46,626 bases of DNA from Streptomyces hirsutus (lineage in GTDB: Bacteria > Actinomycetota > Actinomycetes > Streptomycetales > Streptomycetaceae). Of the stretch, positions 31,482-39,628 are shown in pieces. The number at the start of each line of letters is the position of its first letter. Positions within the stretch are counted from its first letter, which is position 1. The translations under genes and the position numbers were made by a program. The stretch is taken from positions 1 to 46,626 of the forward strand of contig NZ_LIQT01000065.1 of the NCBI RefSeq assembly GCF_001418415.1. The letters are read 5' to 3'. The notes under the pieces were generated by a model that was not told the origin of the DNA, searched no databases, and saw only the letters and a program-made list of their open reading frames with translations.

Positions 31482-34319
31482 ATGCCGGGGAAGTGGGAAG
31501 CGCCGGATGAGTCGGTGTGGGGGAAGTCGAGAGGTTTGGATCCGGGGCTGCCGCCGTATCCGCTGATCCGGCACCTCCTGGACGCTGCCGCGATGGCGCT
31601 GCACCTCTGGGATGCCTACCTGTCCGAGAACCAGCGTCTGCGGATCGCCGACGGGATGGGACTGGCGGGCGAGCTGGAACGTGCGAGGGCGGTCGTCGGG
31701 CTGTGTGCCGGTCTGCATGACATCGGCAAGCTCTCAGGGTTTCAGTTCTGCTCCTGGCACGGCAGCCAGTACCTCAGCGCGGAGCTGGGCGGCGACCGCA
31801 TGAAGATGAGCGCGGAGCGGTTCGGGCATGACGTGGCCGGCCTGCAGGGTGCGAAGGAAGTGCTGGCGGATCTGGGCTTTGCCGCTGACGGAGAACTGAG
31901 GGTCGCAGAGCGGCTGGCCGAGGTCATCGGCGGTCATCACGGACGCTTTCACCGCGTCGAGGACGGCATCGCTCCGGCGTTTCTCGGCGGGGCCGCCTGG
32001 GCGCGGCAGAGGACTGCGCACGCAGCCACGGTGCATGAGTCGCTGGGAGCGCCGCAGGCGCCGGGGGTGTTCAAGGCGTCGGCCGCGGTGCTGGTGACGG
32101 GGGTGGTCATTCTTGCGGACTGGCTGGTCAGTCAGGAGGACTATCTTCGGGAACGCCAGCGGGGGCTCGAGCCGGTGCTGGCGGATCATTTCAAGCGTTC
32201 ACAGGAGGACGCTCCCCGTCTGCTGGCCGAGGCCGGGTTGGCCCGGGTGTGGTTGCAGCGCAAGGGGTTCGCGGAGGCGTACGGCATTCAGGGCGAGCCG
32301 AATCCATTGCAGCGGTCCGTGATGGACGAGTTGCGGGAGGCGATGGGCGAGGGGCGTCGTGGGGGCATCTTCCTCGTCACCGCGGCTCCGGGTGACGGTA
32401 AGAGCGAGACGGCTCTGGAGGCCGAGCGGGTTCTGTCCGAGGTCTTCGGCACACAGGGGTACGCGTTTTTGCTGCCGACGATGGCTACCAGCGATCAGAT
32501 GCACGGGCGGGTCGCGAAAGCGTTGCTGCGTCAGTCCGGCGAGGATGCCGGGCTGACGCTGGTCCACAGTATGGCCTGGCTGAACAGTGCTTACGCCGAC
32601 GAGGACCTGGACGCGCAGAGCGTACTGACCTGTGACGGTGACGAGGCCGGGGTGGGGAGTCGGCGGGCGGAGGCGGACATGCGGCCGCAGCGGTGGCTGC
32701 GCGGGCCCAAGCGGCCGCTGCTCGCGCAGTTCGCGGTTGGCACGATCGACCAGGCCCTGATGGCGGTACTGCCGGTGCGGCACAACGCGCTGCGGTTGCT
32801 GGGCCTGTCGGGGAAGACGTTCATCGTCGACGAGGCCCACGCCTATGACCCGTACATGCAGGTGTTGCTGGGCCGGTTGCTGAACTGGCTCGGGGCGTAC
32901 GGCGTGCCGGTTGTCCTGTTGTCGGCGACGTTGCCGGCGTCGGTCAGCGACCGGCTGATCAAGGAGTACCTGCAGGGCGCCGGCCACAAGACGCGGGCCC
33001 TGAGCAGACGGACGTTCCCGGCGCCCTACCCCGGGTGGCTGTATGTGGACGGGGAGAGCGGCCGGGCGACCCAGATTTCTCCTGCTCGCCAGTATGAGCA
33101 GGCGCGTGCGCGGGGCATGGAGCTCGGTGTCGTGGTGGAGCCGGTCGTCCACGGTTCCGGTGGTGCCCGGGACCGGCTGGCGGTGATCGAACGGCTCCTG
33201 AAGCCGGTGGGCGAGGGGGCGGACGGCACCGCCCTGGTGGTGTGCAACACCGTAGGAGACGCGCAGGACACCTACCTGAGACTCCGTGAACGGTTCGGCA
33301 AACGCCCCCACGAGCAGGGCGGAAGCGTACAACTGCTGCACGCCCGTTTCCCCGGGGACGTACGCGAGGCCCGTACGCGGGAGGTCACCGAAGGGCTGGG
33401 CCGGGAAGGCCCGCGTCCGCTGCGCCGGATCGTCGTCGCCACCCAGGTCGTCGAGCAGTCACTTGACCTCGACGCCGACATCGTCATCAGCGACCTTGCT
33501 CCGCTGTCCCTGCTGCTGCAGCGGGCCGGACGGTGCTGGCGGCACGAGAACCACTGGGCCCGGCACGGCTACCCCGACGGCCGCGGCCGCCCGGCCTGGG
33601 CGAGCGGGCCGCGTCTTATCGTGCTCGACCCGATCGTGGGCGGCGGGAAGACCCCACAGCAGTGGGGCGAGGTGTATTCCGAGCACCTCCTCACCACCAC
33701 CTCCCACACTCTGGCCGGAATCGGGGGCGGGACCATCTCCATCCCGGGCGACGTGCAAGGCCTGGTCGAAGCCGTCCACGGGAACAACGAGGACTTCGAC
33801 TGGAACAGTCCGGGTAGCAGCGAGGCGAAAGCCTGGACGGCTCACAAGGGCAAGGAGATGGCGGAACGCAGCATGGCCGGCCTTCTCGCCGTCACGCGCG
33901 CGTTGAGCGTTCGCGCGCTGCACGACCTGCACGATCTGCCCGGTGGAGAGGACGAGTGGGAGGTGTCCACCAGGCTCGGCGCCGACTCGGTGCGACTGCT
34001 GTGCGCCTATGTCCAGGAGGACGGCCGGGTCACCCTGGACCCTGAGGGTGAGCGACTGCTTCCCCAGGCCGCGTCGGACGGCAAGATGCCGGTCTCGTCC
34101 GTGCGGGAGGTGATGCGCCGCACCATTCCGGTCCGTGCCGACTGGCTCAAGGAAGCGGATCCCGACACTGTCGCCCCGCCGAAGTCGTGGACGGAGCACC
34201 CGATGCTCGGAGAACTGCGTGTTCTTCGCCAGCCCGTGCAGGGCGGGAGTGTGCAAGCGGTGAAGGTCGGCGGCAAGACACTGCGGCTGGATGAGGACCT
34301 CGGGCTTGTCCGTAAGTGA
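31482..34319 (+). CDS. cas3: CRISPR-associated helicase-nuclease Cas3 (type I-E)
   Basis: 945 residues. Cas3 is recruited by target-bound Cascade and degrades the unwound DNA. The HD nuclease domain comes first, with its metal motif in LCAGLHDIGKLSGF (His79-Asp80) and further histidines in IGGHHGRFH. The superfamily 2 helicase follows: Walker A in APGDGKSET (residues 302-310), DEAH box in IVDEAHAYD (450-453), LLSATLP as motif III, and ATQVVEQSLDLDAD and QRAGRCWRH as motifs V and VI. All key residues look intact. The ATG at 31482 follows AGGAGGCGAG. In most I-E loci it directly precedes cas8e; here 5.4 kb separate them, including an inserted element starting 20 bp after the stop. Confidence 0.96.
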   Translation: MPGKWEAPDESVWGKSRGLDPGLPPYPLIRHLLDAAAMALHLWDAYLSENQRLRIADGMGLAGELERARAVVGLCAGLHDIGKLSGFQFCSWHGSQYLSAELGGDRMKMSAERFGHDVAGLQGAKEVLADLGFAADGELRVAERLAEVIGGHHGRFHRVEDGIAPAFLGGAAWARQRTAHAATVHESLGAPQAPGVFKASAAVLVTGVVILADWLVSQEDYLRERQRGLEPVLADHFKRSQEDAPRLLAEAGLARVWLQRKGFAEAYGIQGEPNPLQRSVMDELREAMGEGRRGGIFLVTAAPGDGKSETALEAERVLSEVFGTQGYAFLLPTMATSDQMHGRVAKALLRQSGEDAGLTLVHSMAWLNSAYADEDLDAQSVLTCDGDEAGVGSRRAEADMRPQRWLRGPKRPLLAQFAVGTIDQALMAVLPVRHNALRLLGLSGKTFIVDEAHAYDPYMQVLLGRLLNWLGAYGVPVVLLSATLPASVSDRLIKEYLQGAGHKTRALSRRTFPAPYPGWLYVDGESGRATQISPARQYEQARARGMELGVVVEPVVHGSGGARDRLAVIERLLKPVGEGADGTALVVCNTVGDAQDTYLRLRERFGKRPHEQGGSVQLLHARFPGDVREARTREVTEGLGREGPRPLRRIVVATQVVEQSLDLDADIVISDLAPLSLLLQRAGRCWRHENHWARHGYPDGRGRPAWASGPRLIVLDPIVGGGKTPQQWGEVYSEHLLTTTSHTLAGIGGGTISIPGDVQGLVEAVHGNNEDFDWNSPGSSEAKAWTAHKGKEMAERSMAGLLAVTRALSVRALHDLHDLPGGEDEWEVSTRLGADSVRLLCAYVQEDGRVTLDPEGERLLPQAASDGKMPVSSVREVMRRTIPVRADWLKEADPDTVAPPKSWTEHPMLGELRVLRQPVQGGSVQAVKVGGKTLRLDEDLGLVRK

Positions 34320-34339
34320 CCGAGTCCAGTTGGGCACCC

Positions 34340-34391
34340 TGTTTTCGGCAGGATGAATGGGAGCCACTCCGGCACTGAGGTCGAGAGCCAC
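34340..34391. repeat. Left terminal inverted repeat of the inserted element
   Basis: Begins TGTTTTCGGCAGG immediately after GGCACCC (34333-34339). It contains GAGCCAC at 34361 and 34385, 24 bp apart, the same spacing as two of the three copies at the other end. A third GAGCCAC lies further in, at 34452. Confidence 0.75.
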
Positions 34392-34955
34392 GTTGCCCCA
34401 TCCGTGGTGGGAATGGACACGACGCAAGTCCGTGATCGGCAATGAGATTGAGAGCCACCTCGATCGGGTGATTTCTGGCTGTGGCGGTGATGGCTCGACG
34501 CGCGAATGCCGGATGTGCGGCAGCCCCGTTGCTCCGCTGCACCGCTATGCCTCCAACGCTGCCCTGTGACAGAACTACGCACCGCTGGCGCCGCGGTCCG
34601 CGCCATACGCTGCCATCAACTACGCGTGGGTTCCTTGGTAGCTGGTGTCAGAGAGGTAACCTCGCCCATCTCTCCCCCCGCGGTAGCGGTTGAGGCCACG
34701 GCGGTGGCTGAGGCAAAGGTGGCGGCCAGGGTGGCGGCCAGGGTGGCGGCCACACGGCGATCACTACTGGTATCCGTTCGGTGAGATCCATCGTGCACCT
34801 GCCAAGAGCTTCACGGGCTGTGGGGTGGAGGGGATGAAGGTCCATCTCGGTGAAGTCAGCCGGGTCGTGCAGATGACGGGCGACTGGCGGTCCGAGACCA
34901 GGCGGGGTGGGACGAACTCGGCGGTGCTCCGCACCGACGGGCTGACCGGTGCGGG
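34392..34955. other. Gene-poor stretch inside the element, with a 12-bp tandem repeat
   Basis: 564 bp with no gene I can support. Three tandem copies of the 12-bp unit GGTGGCGGCCAG (last one partial) lie at 34718-34752. Short open frames exist on both strands but none has a family resemblance. The third subterminal GAGCCAC of the left end is at 34452-34458. Confidence 0.5.
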
Positions 34956-35516
34956 CTAAACAGGGCCTGCGGCGCCGCCTTCGGCCTCCTGGATCCGCTG
35001 GCCCTCCGCGTCGACCGCCAGCAGGGGCACCGCGTCGGGGATTTCGGGGGTGGTGCCGGTAGCGGCGAGGATCGTCGCAGCCGGCATGCGGTTGCCGGTC
35101 CGCGCGGCCATCGCCATGGCCGCCGCCGCGGCTGGCGCGGTGGCCCACGGCGGAACCACGAGAAGCATGAAGTGGTCGTTGAGCCCGCGGGTCACGCTCA
35201 TCGTGTCATCGCTGGCGGTGAACCAGCCGATGTGAACGACGCGGCCGTCGATCGTGAGGCTGCGTGGGATGTCGTCCCAGGCGTCCTGGTCCAGCCCGAC
35301 GCGCAGGATCGCGCCGAGGTGCGCGCTCAGTGCGGTGATGAGGCCGGGCAGCTCGGCGCGGACATCGCGGGAATGCGGCCACCACGCGCCATCGAACATT
35401 CCCGCGCGGGCCAGCGTAGGGTCCAGGGTCAGCCGGACTGCCGAGGGCGCCGTCGGCTGCGGGAAGAGGCTGGGGGAGCGCCCCCATACGAATGCAGTGC
35501 TGTGGTTCGGCAACAT
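34956..35516 (-). CDS. DUF5994-like protein, copy 1
   Basis: 186 residues. The core VRLTLDPTLARAGMFDGAWW, PHSRDVRAELPGLI and VVHIGWFTASDDT matches the domain of the DUF5994 family of Streptomyces proteins, whose function is unknown; here the related gene at 36449 has the same motifs. The start at 35516 is uncertain: the ribosome binding site (GGGCGG) is poor, and the frame continues upstream. The C-terminal 40 residues are Ala-, Gly- and Glu-rich. It points away from copy 2, with an ISL3 transposase fragment between them. Confidence 0.65.
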   Translation of the reverse strand: MLPNHSTAFVWGRSPSLFPQPTAPSAVRLTLDPTLARAGMFDGAWWPHSRDVRAELPGLITALSAHLGAILRVGLDQDAWDDIPRSLTIDGRVVHIGWFTASDDTMSVTRGLNDHFMLLVVPPWATAPAAAAAMAMAARTGNRMPAATILAATGTTPEIPDAVPLLAVDAEGQRIQEAEGGAAGPV

Positions 35517-35779
35517 GGCGTGCCGCCCGTCTCGGTTCTCGACGGAACCGGTTTGGTCTAGGGCGACGCCGACTCGGCTGCCAACGGTGAAACGTCCTGG
35601 TGACTGCAATTGTACTCTGTGCAACCGGTGGCGGGGCGGGGGCCCGCGCTCAGGTGGTTCGCTCCCGCAGAGCCCGCCCGACGATCTCTCCCCCCCCCGC
35701 TGGCTCCGGGTGTGAGTAGTTGAGGTACAGGAAGCAGCGCCGAGATTGATCATGGTCGTGCGCTGGAGATGCATCACGT

Positions 35780-36140
35780 ACGCGCCGCCCAGCCGCACCA
35801 CGCAACCGGCCGGTCAGCCGCGCGCCGGCCGGTATCTGGGCGATCTGCTCGGTGAACGACCGCCGGGGACACCGCGGCTCACGGCAGAACCAGCGGCGCT
35901 TGTGCCACAAGAACTCCAGGCCGCTGTCCCCGTAGGGAAGATCGCGGGGCCGGGTCACCGCCGAGCCCTTCACCCGGGAGGCGAATGCCCCGCAAGCCGG
36001 ACAAGCCCGCGCTGACTCGTCCGCCGTGACCGATGGAACCGGCGTCTGCCGCCCTCGGGCCGCTCGACACGTGCGACGGACACCCCGTCGAGGTCGAGCA
36101 GCAACGCCGTATCGTTGACCAAGCCCGTGGCTCCTGCGTG
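35780..36140 (-). pseudogene. ISL3-family transposase N-terminal fragment
   Basis: ARACPACGAFASRVKGSAVT, DLPYGDSGLEFLWHKRRWFC and CPRRSFTEQIAQIPAG match the zinc-binding N-terminal region of ISL3 transposases (CPxCG...RRFFC...C...F). An upstream piece, LLDLDGVSVARVERPEGG, is in another frame, so there is a frameshift near 36030. The catalytic DDE domain is missing beyond about 35780. Confidence 0.65.
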
Positions 36141-36409
36141 ATCGTTCTGCGTCGAGAACAGAAATGATCAGGTATGACCACGGATGCTCTGCATTCGGAT
36201 GCCGACAACCACCACGACTGTCACCATCGTGACGACAGGTCAGCACCGCCAGCCGAGTGCACCGCTCAAGTTCGAAGGCCCGTCAAAACGCCCTGATATC
36301 CGTCACCCTGAAACCGCCCGGCGGGCTGTATCCGGGAGTACCCTGAAATTACCGAGGACATTTCGCATAGGAGTTTCTAAGCTCCTGTCGTTCTCGGCGA
36401 TTCACAACA

Positions 36410-36433
36410 CCGGGCCGGTGTACACCGGCCCGG
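36410..36433. promoter_or_regulatory. Perfect 24-bp palindrome upstream of DUF5994-like copy 2
   Basis: CCGGGCCGGTGT and its exact reverse complement ACACCGGCCCGG lie back to back without a loop. It ends 15 bp before the ATG of the downstream gene. It could be an operator for a dimeric repressor or, as RNA, a hairpin that hides the translation start. No regulator gene is adjacent. Confidence 0.5.
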
Positions 36434-36448
36434 GGACAGGTCCGCGTC

Positions 36449-36997
36449 ATGACCGCGACCATTGTGTATACGTCGGCGGTCGAGGAGCGGACCTTTTCGC
36501 TGCCTCTGCGTCTCACGCTCGCCTCAACGGACACCCCTGGTGCTCTTCTGGACGGTGCCTGGTGGCCCCGCTCCCGCGACCTGGCGGCGGAACTTCCTGC
36601 GTTGACAGCGGTGCTGGATCCCCTTTGGGGGCGCATCACCCATGTCACGGTGAACCCGACCCTTTGGCCGGTCATCCCACGGAAGGTGCCCGTTGACGGG
36701 CACGTGGTGAGCGTCGGCTGGTTCAAGGCCGAGCAAGACCCCCACAAGCTGTTGCTGCTCTCCTACACCGTCAGCCGCTGGGACCTGCTGGTGATTCCGC
36801 CGCAGACGGATCCGGCCATCGCCGCCTGGCTGATGACCGCGGCTACCGGCCCGCTGCGCAGCCACACAGCGAGTGACCTGCTGGAGAGGGCCGAACTCCA
36901 ACGGATGGTGACAGAAGCCGACCAAGCCCGAGAAGCGGTCTGGGACTCCGAGGGCGGCCATGGCGCCCGTGTGACCGCGCCAGCACGCTCAGCGTGA
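36449..36997 (+). CDS. DUF5994-like protein, copy 2
   Basis: 182 residues. LRLTLASTDTPGALLDGAWWPRSRDLAAELPAL is followed by WGRITHVTVNPTLWPVIPRK, VVSVGWFKAEQDPHKLLLLS and DLLVIPPQTDP, the full DUF5994-like domain, better preserved than in copy 1. The family has no known function; members in Streptomyces are small, cytoplasmic and often near SpoIIE phosphatases or anti-sigma factors as far as I recall. The start at 36449 follows GGGGACAGG at loose spacing and a perfect palindrome. A strong terminator follows the stop. It diverges from copy 1 across the ISL3 fragment. Confidence 0.75.
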   Translation: MTATIVYTSAVEERTFSLPLRLTLASTDTPGALLDGAWWPRSRDLAAELPALTAVLDPLWGRITHVTVNPTLWPVIPRKVPVDGHVVSVGWFKAEQDPHKLLLLSYTVSRWDLLVIPPQTDPAIAAWLMTAATGPLRSHTASDLLERAELQRMVTEADQAREAVWDSEGGHGARVTAPARSA

Positions 36998-37005
36998 TCC
37001 TCAAA

Positions 37006-37033
37006 ACGGCCCCGGTGAAACCGCCGGGGCCGT
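37006..37033 (+). terminator. Intrinsic terminator after DUF5994-like copy 2
   Basis: ACGGCCCCGG (37006-37015) and CCGGGGCCGT (37024-37033) form a perfect 10-bp stem with an 8-base loop, followed by CCTTT. It begins 9 bp after the stop codon. The next 174 bases, to the end of the following leftward gene, hold nothing else I recognise. Confidence 0.85.
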
Positions 37034-37207
37034 CCTTTCAGGCGCAACACGTGAGAGTGCGCAACCCACAATCCACGGTACACCTGCAGGTAGTTTCCGA
37101 CGTGATTCCGCAGGCTGACGCGAAGCATGAGCACATTCTGCTCGGACCTCAAGCACCGACGACCGAGCTCAGCAGCCGGCAGCGCCCGGCCGCCGGCAGA
37201 GTGCTTG

Positions 37208-37456
37208 CTATTCCGCACTACCGCGCCACTGCCCCTGGACACGGAACCAGAGTCCGGGAGCGTAGATCGATTCGACGACAGCGGCTTCGCCTTTGGTCAC
37301 CCTGAGGATCCGCAATGCGCCGCTCGGAAGCAGGTCGTACTCGTACGTGGCGGGCGAATCACCTTCGGTGATGTCGTCGTAGGAGATATCTGCAGCCGCC
37401 AGCTCCGCGTATTCCTTGGGGGGCCGGTTCTCCACCAGCTTGATGAACACGCTCAT
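37208..37456 (-). CDS. Small hypothetical protein
   Basis: 82 residues, acidic and soluble, with no membrane segment and no motif I recognise (KLVENRPPKEYAELAAADIS at the start, SIYAPGLWFRVQGQW near the end). The ATG at 37456 has only a weak CAAGG upstream. It follows the SpoIIE phosphatase gene in the same direction by 88 bp. Its regular hydrophobic pattern in the second half suggests a small beta-rich domain. It could be a partner of the phosphatase, but nothing in the sequence proves it. Confidence 0.55.
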   Translation of the reverse strand: MSVFIKLVENRPPKEYAELAAADISYDDITEGDSPATYEYDLLPSGALRILRVTKGEAAVVESIYAPGLWFRVQGQWRGSAE

Positions 37457-37544
37457 ACCTTGACGATAGATCCCTCGCGGTTTTCTCGCGTGACATGCCA
37501 GATCTCCCCGCCAACGGCCGCACCACCAGTCGGGCGGTATCGGC

Positions 37545-38786
37545 TCATTCCAGGGTGGCAAGGTGGTCGGCGGCGCCCCCGCGCCACTCGATCAGGAAGA
37601 GGGTCGCGTCGTCGCTGGTCGTGCCGCCCCGTTCCTCCATCAGGGCGTGGGAGAGGGAGCGCACCACCGCCCGCACTCCCTTCTCGGCGTGCTCGATGCG
37701 GTTGACCCAGGCGATGAGTTGTTCCACGCCGAACTGCTTCCCGCCGGCTTCGTGCTCCTCGATCAGGCCGTCGGTGAAGCACAGCACCCGGTCGCCGACC
37801 TGGAGCGTCTGCTCGCTGAGCTGGGGCTGTTCACCGCCGAAGCCGACCGGCAGGGTGGTCGCACTCTCCAGTTGCCGGACGACCTGGTGGTTGCGGATCA
37901 GCAGCGGTGCCGGGTGGCCCGCGTTGACCCGTTGCAGGTGGCCTGTCGCAACGTTCAGGCGCATCATCTGCGCGGTGACGAAGTGGTCGGGCCCGAATTG
38001 CCCGGCGATGGCCCGGTCCATGAACGCGTAGATCTCGGACAGGCCGACGTCGGCGCGTCTGGCGTGGCGGTAGGCGCCGATGGCGACGGTTGCCATGGTG
38101 GCGGCGTCCAGACCGTGGCCCATCGCGTCGATCGTGGCCACGTGCAGGATGTCGTCGTTGAGGGCGTAGTCGAAGCTGTCGCCGGCGACGCTGTAGGCGG
38201 GCTCGAGGATTCCGGCCACCGCGACCTGCGGGGTGGACATGGCCACTGGCGGCAGCAGGGACCACTGGATCTCCGCGGCCACGCTCATCGGCTCGCGCCG
38301 TCGGGTCTGGAAGAACTGGTCGGTGTAGCTGTGTTTGGTGACCAGCATGTCGGCGACCAGACCGGCGAGTCTGCGCAGCAGTCGCCGGTCGTCGTCATCG
38401 ACGGTGTTCAGGGTGAGCGCCATCACTCCCACCTGGTCGCTGCCGTCCAGCAACGGCAGGTACATCCGGACGCCGTCGGCCTGCGGTACCTCCACAGGGG
38501 TCGCATACAGGAAAGCCGTGCCGGCGTGGGAGTCACCGATCGGCTCGGGCTCCCCGACGAACAGCCGCCTACCCGCCAGCGGCACCAGCACCCGCTGGCC
38601 GTAGTCCTGCAGCAGGATCGAGACGTCGCGGCCACCGACCCTGGCCACCTCTTCCGCGATCAGCGGGGCAATCAGCTGCGGCGGCATCTCGTGCGCCCGG
38701 TCCAGCAGCACCCCCAGCAGCCGCTCACCGAACCCTTCCGACCGGTCCACCATGGCCTTGTCAGGCCGCCGCCCACCGTCCGCCAC
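37545..38786 (-). CDS. GAF-PP2C (SpoIIE-type) protein serine phosphatase
   Basis: 413 residues. Residues 25-155 look like a GAF sensor domain (GRDVSILLQDYGQRVLVP, MYLPLLDGSDQVGVMALTL). Residues 175-405 form a SpoIIE/PP2C domain: AAEIQWSLLPP, GILEPAYSVAGDSFDYALND, IDAMGHGLDAA with a metal-binding Asp, NAGHPAPLLIR, CFTDGLIEE and TSDDATLFLIEW with the last metal-binding Asp. Such phosphatases in Streptomyces dephosphorylate anti-sigma factor antagonists or similar proteins. In DSFDY the usual second Asp of a D-x-x-D metal pair (GGDWYD in relatives) is partly altered, with DSFD in its place, so activity should hold. The GTG at 38786 follows AAAGGGAG. It is the largest cargo gene of the inserted element. 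Confidence 0.9.
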   Translation of the reverse strand: MADGGRRPDKAMVDRSEGFGERLLGVLLDRAHEMPPQLIAPLIAEEVARVGGRDVSILLQDYGQRVLVPLAGRRLFVGEPEPIGDSHAGTAFLYATPVEVPQADGVRMYLPLLDGSDQVGVMALTLNTVDDDDRRLLRRLAGLVADMLVTKHSYTDQFFQTRRREPMSVAAEIQWSLLPPVAMSTPQVAVAGILEPAYSVAGDSFDYALNDDILHVATIDAMGHGLDAATMATVAIGAYRHARRADVGLSEIYAFMDRAIAGQFGPDHFVTAQMMRLNVATGHLQRVNAGHPAPLLIRNHQVVRQLESATTLPVGFGGEQPQLSEQTLQVGDRVLCFTDGLIEEHEAGGKQFGVEQLIAWVNRIEHAEKGVRAVVRSLSHALMEERGGTTSDDATLFLIEWRGGAADHLATLE

Positions 38787-39047
38787 AGCCGCTCCCTTTC
38801 ACCACAGCAGAACCGGTTTCGCCCGCTGGGCGATCCTCTCCAAGGGGCCGCTCACCAGGCGGCTGGCCTCGGCCTTGGGGCTTGGGACAGACCCGGCTCA
38901 CCTTGCAGATCCGCTCGAAGACCCACTCACGCGATCTGTACGCACGGGTTCCTGACCGACCGTGATCAACCCGCACAGAGTGACGCGGCTGACTAGCCTA
39001 AAGGGCTCATTACGCCAAAAGCGGCATGTCGTACCCGGTCGGGACAG
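38787..39047. other. Gene-free stretch between the phosphatase start and the right end of the element
   Basis: 261 bp that should hold the leftward promoter of the phosphatase gene. I see no supported coding sequence, tRNA or strong hairpin here. Confidence 0.45.
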
Positions 39048-39074
39048 GTGGCTCTCAACTTCGATGCCCAAACA

Positions 39075-39126
39075 GTGGCTCCCGATCTCACTGTCCGAGT
39101 GGCTCCCATTCACCCTGTCGAAAACA
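39075..39126. repeat. Right terminal inverted repeat of the inserted element
   Basis: Ends CCTGTCGAAAACA at 39126, immediately before the second GGCACCC (39127-39133). It contains GTGGCTC at 39075 and 39099, 24 bp apart; another copy is at 39048. It is the inverted counterpart of 34340-34391, with about 45 of 53 positions matching. Confidence 0.75.
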
Positions 39127-39213
39127 GGCACCCCCACGTCGGCGGGGAAGGCGTAGGGCTGAGGCAACCTCCCTGCCCCTCGACTGAAACACCCCCGCTT
39201 CGGCAGGGAGGTG
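39125..39213 (-). CRISPR. Relic two-repeat, one-spacer CRISPR unit upstream of cas8e
   Basis: CACCCCCACGTCGGCGGGGA (39129-39148) is an almost exact piece of the array 2 repeat, and GAAACACCCCCGCTTCGGCA (39186-39205) is a degenerate one; they start 61 bp apart (39125 and 39186), the exact period of both arrays, leaving a 33-bp spacer at 39153-39185. The first repeat is where the 4.8-kb element inserted: its 5' bases lie on the far side, at 34331-34339. Orientation matches array 1. Confidence 0.7.
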
Positions 39214-39244
39214 GCCCTCAGAGAGTGCCGAGGGGCCACCTCCC
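39206..39244 (-). terminator. Hairpin terminator overlapping the second relic repeat
   Basis: GGGAGGTGGCCCTC (39206-39219) pairs with GAGGGGCCACCTCCC (39230-39244), with one bulged base. It lies just beyond the stop of the leftward small membrane protein gene and would also stop transcripts entering from the left. Confidence 0.65.
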
Positions 39245-39250
39245 TGGAGA

Positions 39251-39415
39251 TTACCGGGAGAGGCGGCGGTATGCCTCAGTGGCCCCCAGCAGTAAGACGC
39301 TGCACGATCCGACCGTCGCCGGGTCCGGACGCATGCCGATCACGATCACGATGACGGCGACCACAAGCACCCAAGGCGCTGCGGCAGTCCGCGGGACGGG
39401 AAGAGCCGGCTGCAT
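39251..39415 (-). CDS. Small single-pass membrane protein
   Basis: 54 residues with one clear membrane segment (APWVLVVAVIVIVIG, residues 12-26), then TVGSCSVLLLGATEAYRRL, possibly a second one. The start at 39415 is chosen because GAGGAGA lies at the right distance upstream; longer in-frame starts lack a site. The hairpin at 39206-39244 follows. It points away from the Cascade operon and has no known role. Similar short membrane proteins are common in Streptomyces. The 213 bp between it and the element at 39629 hold no other gene. Confidence 0.55.
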   Translation of the reverse strand: MQPALPVPRTAAAPWVLVVAVIVIVIGMRPDPATVGSCSVLLLGATEAYRRLSR

Positions 39416-39628
39416 AGTTCTCCTCATGGTTGGGCCGACTAATTCCCTTGCCCAGTCGGCGTGTTGACGATGGTTGTAGCCGACTGAGGGCAACGCGGGC
39501 AAGTCGATCTTCCCCTCCCTCGCCCTCCGTACCTCCTGCACCCTCCCTGGTCTTCGACCTTCTCAAAAACGCTGCGTGCACTGTCCGGGAGTGCTGTACT
39601 GGTGCTGCGTTCGACGGAAAACGGCTCC

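Larger units (their letters stand above)
34340..39126. mobile_element. 4.8-kb composite insertion between cas3 and cas8e, with IS21-like ends
   Basis: The two ends are inverted repeats. TGTTTTCGGCAGGATGAATG (from 34340) matches, read inward from 39126, TGTTTTCGACAGGGTGAATG, and similarity runs about 50 bp with roughly 85 percent identity. Each end carries three copies of GAGCCAC or its complement (34361, 34385, 34452; 39048, 39075, 39099), as in IS21-family termini with multiple subterminal repeats. The 7-bp sequence GGCACCC flanks the element directly on both sides (34333-34339 and 39127-39133), a target duplication. No istA or istB genes remain; the cargo is two DUF5994-like genes, an ISL3 fragment, a small unknown gene and a SpoIIE phosphatase. 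It could be a non-autonomous transposon or a decayed one. The IS21 link is by end architecture only. Confidence 0.7.

Noticed and set aside
34690..34959. Open frame of 89 residues inside the inserted element
   Set aside because: Its first part is the 12-bp tandem repeat (WRPGWRPGWRP); no ribosome binding site and no homology I recognise.
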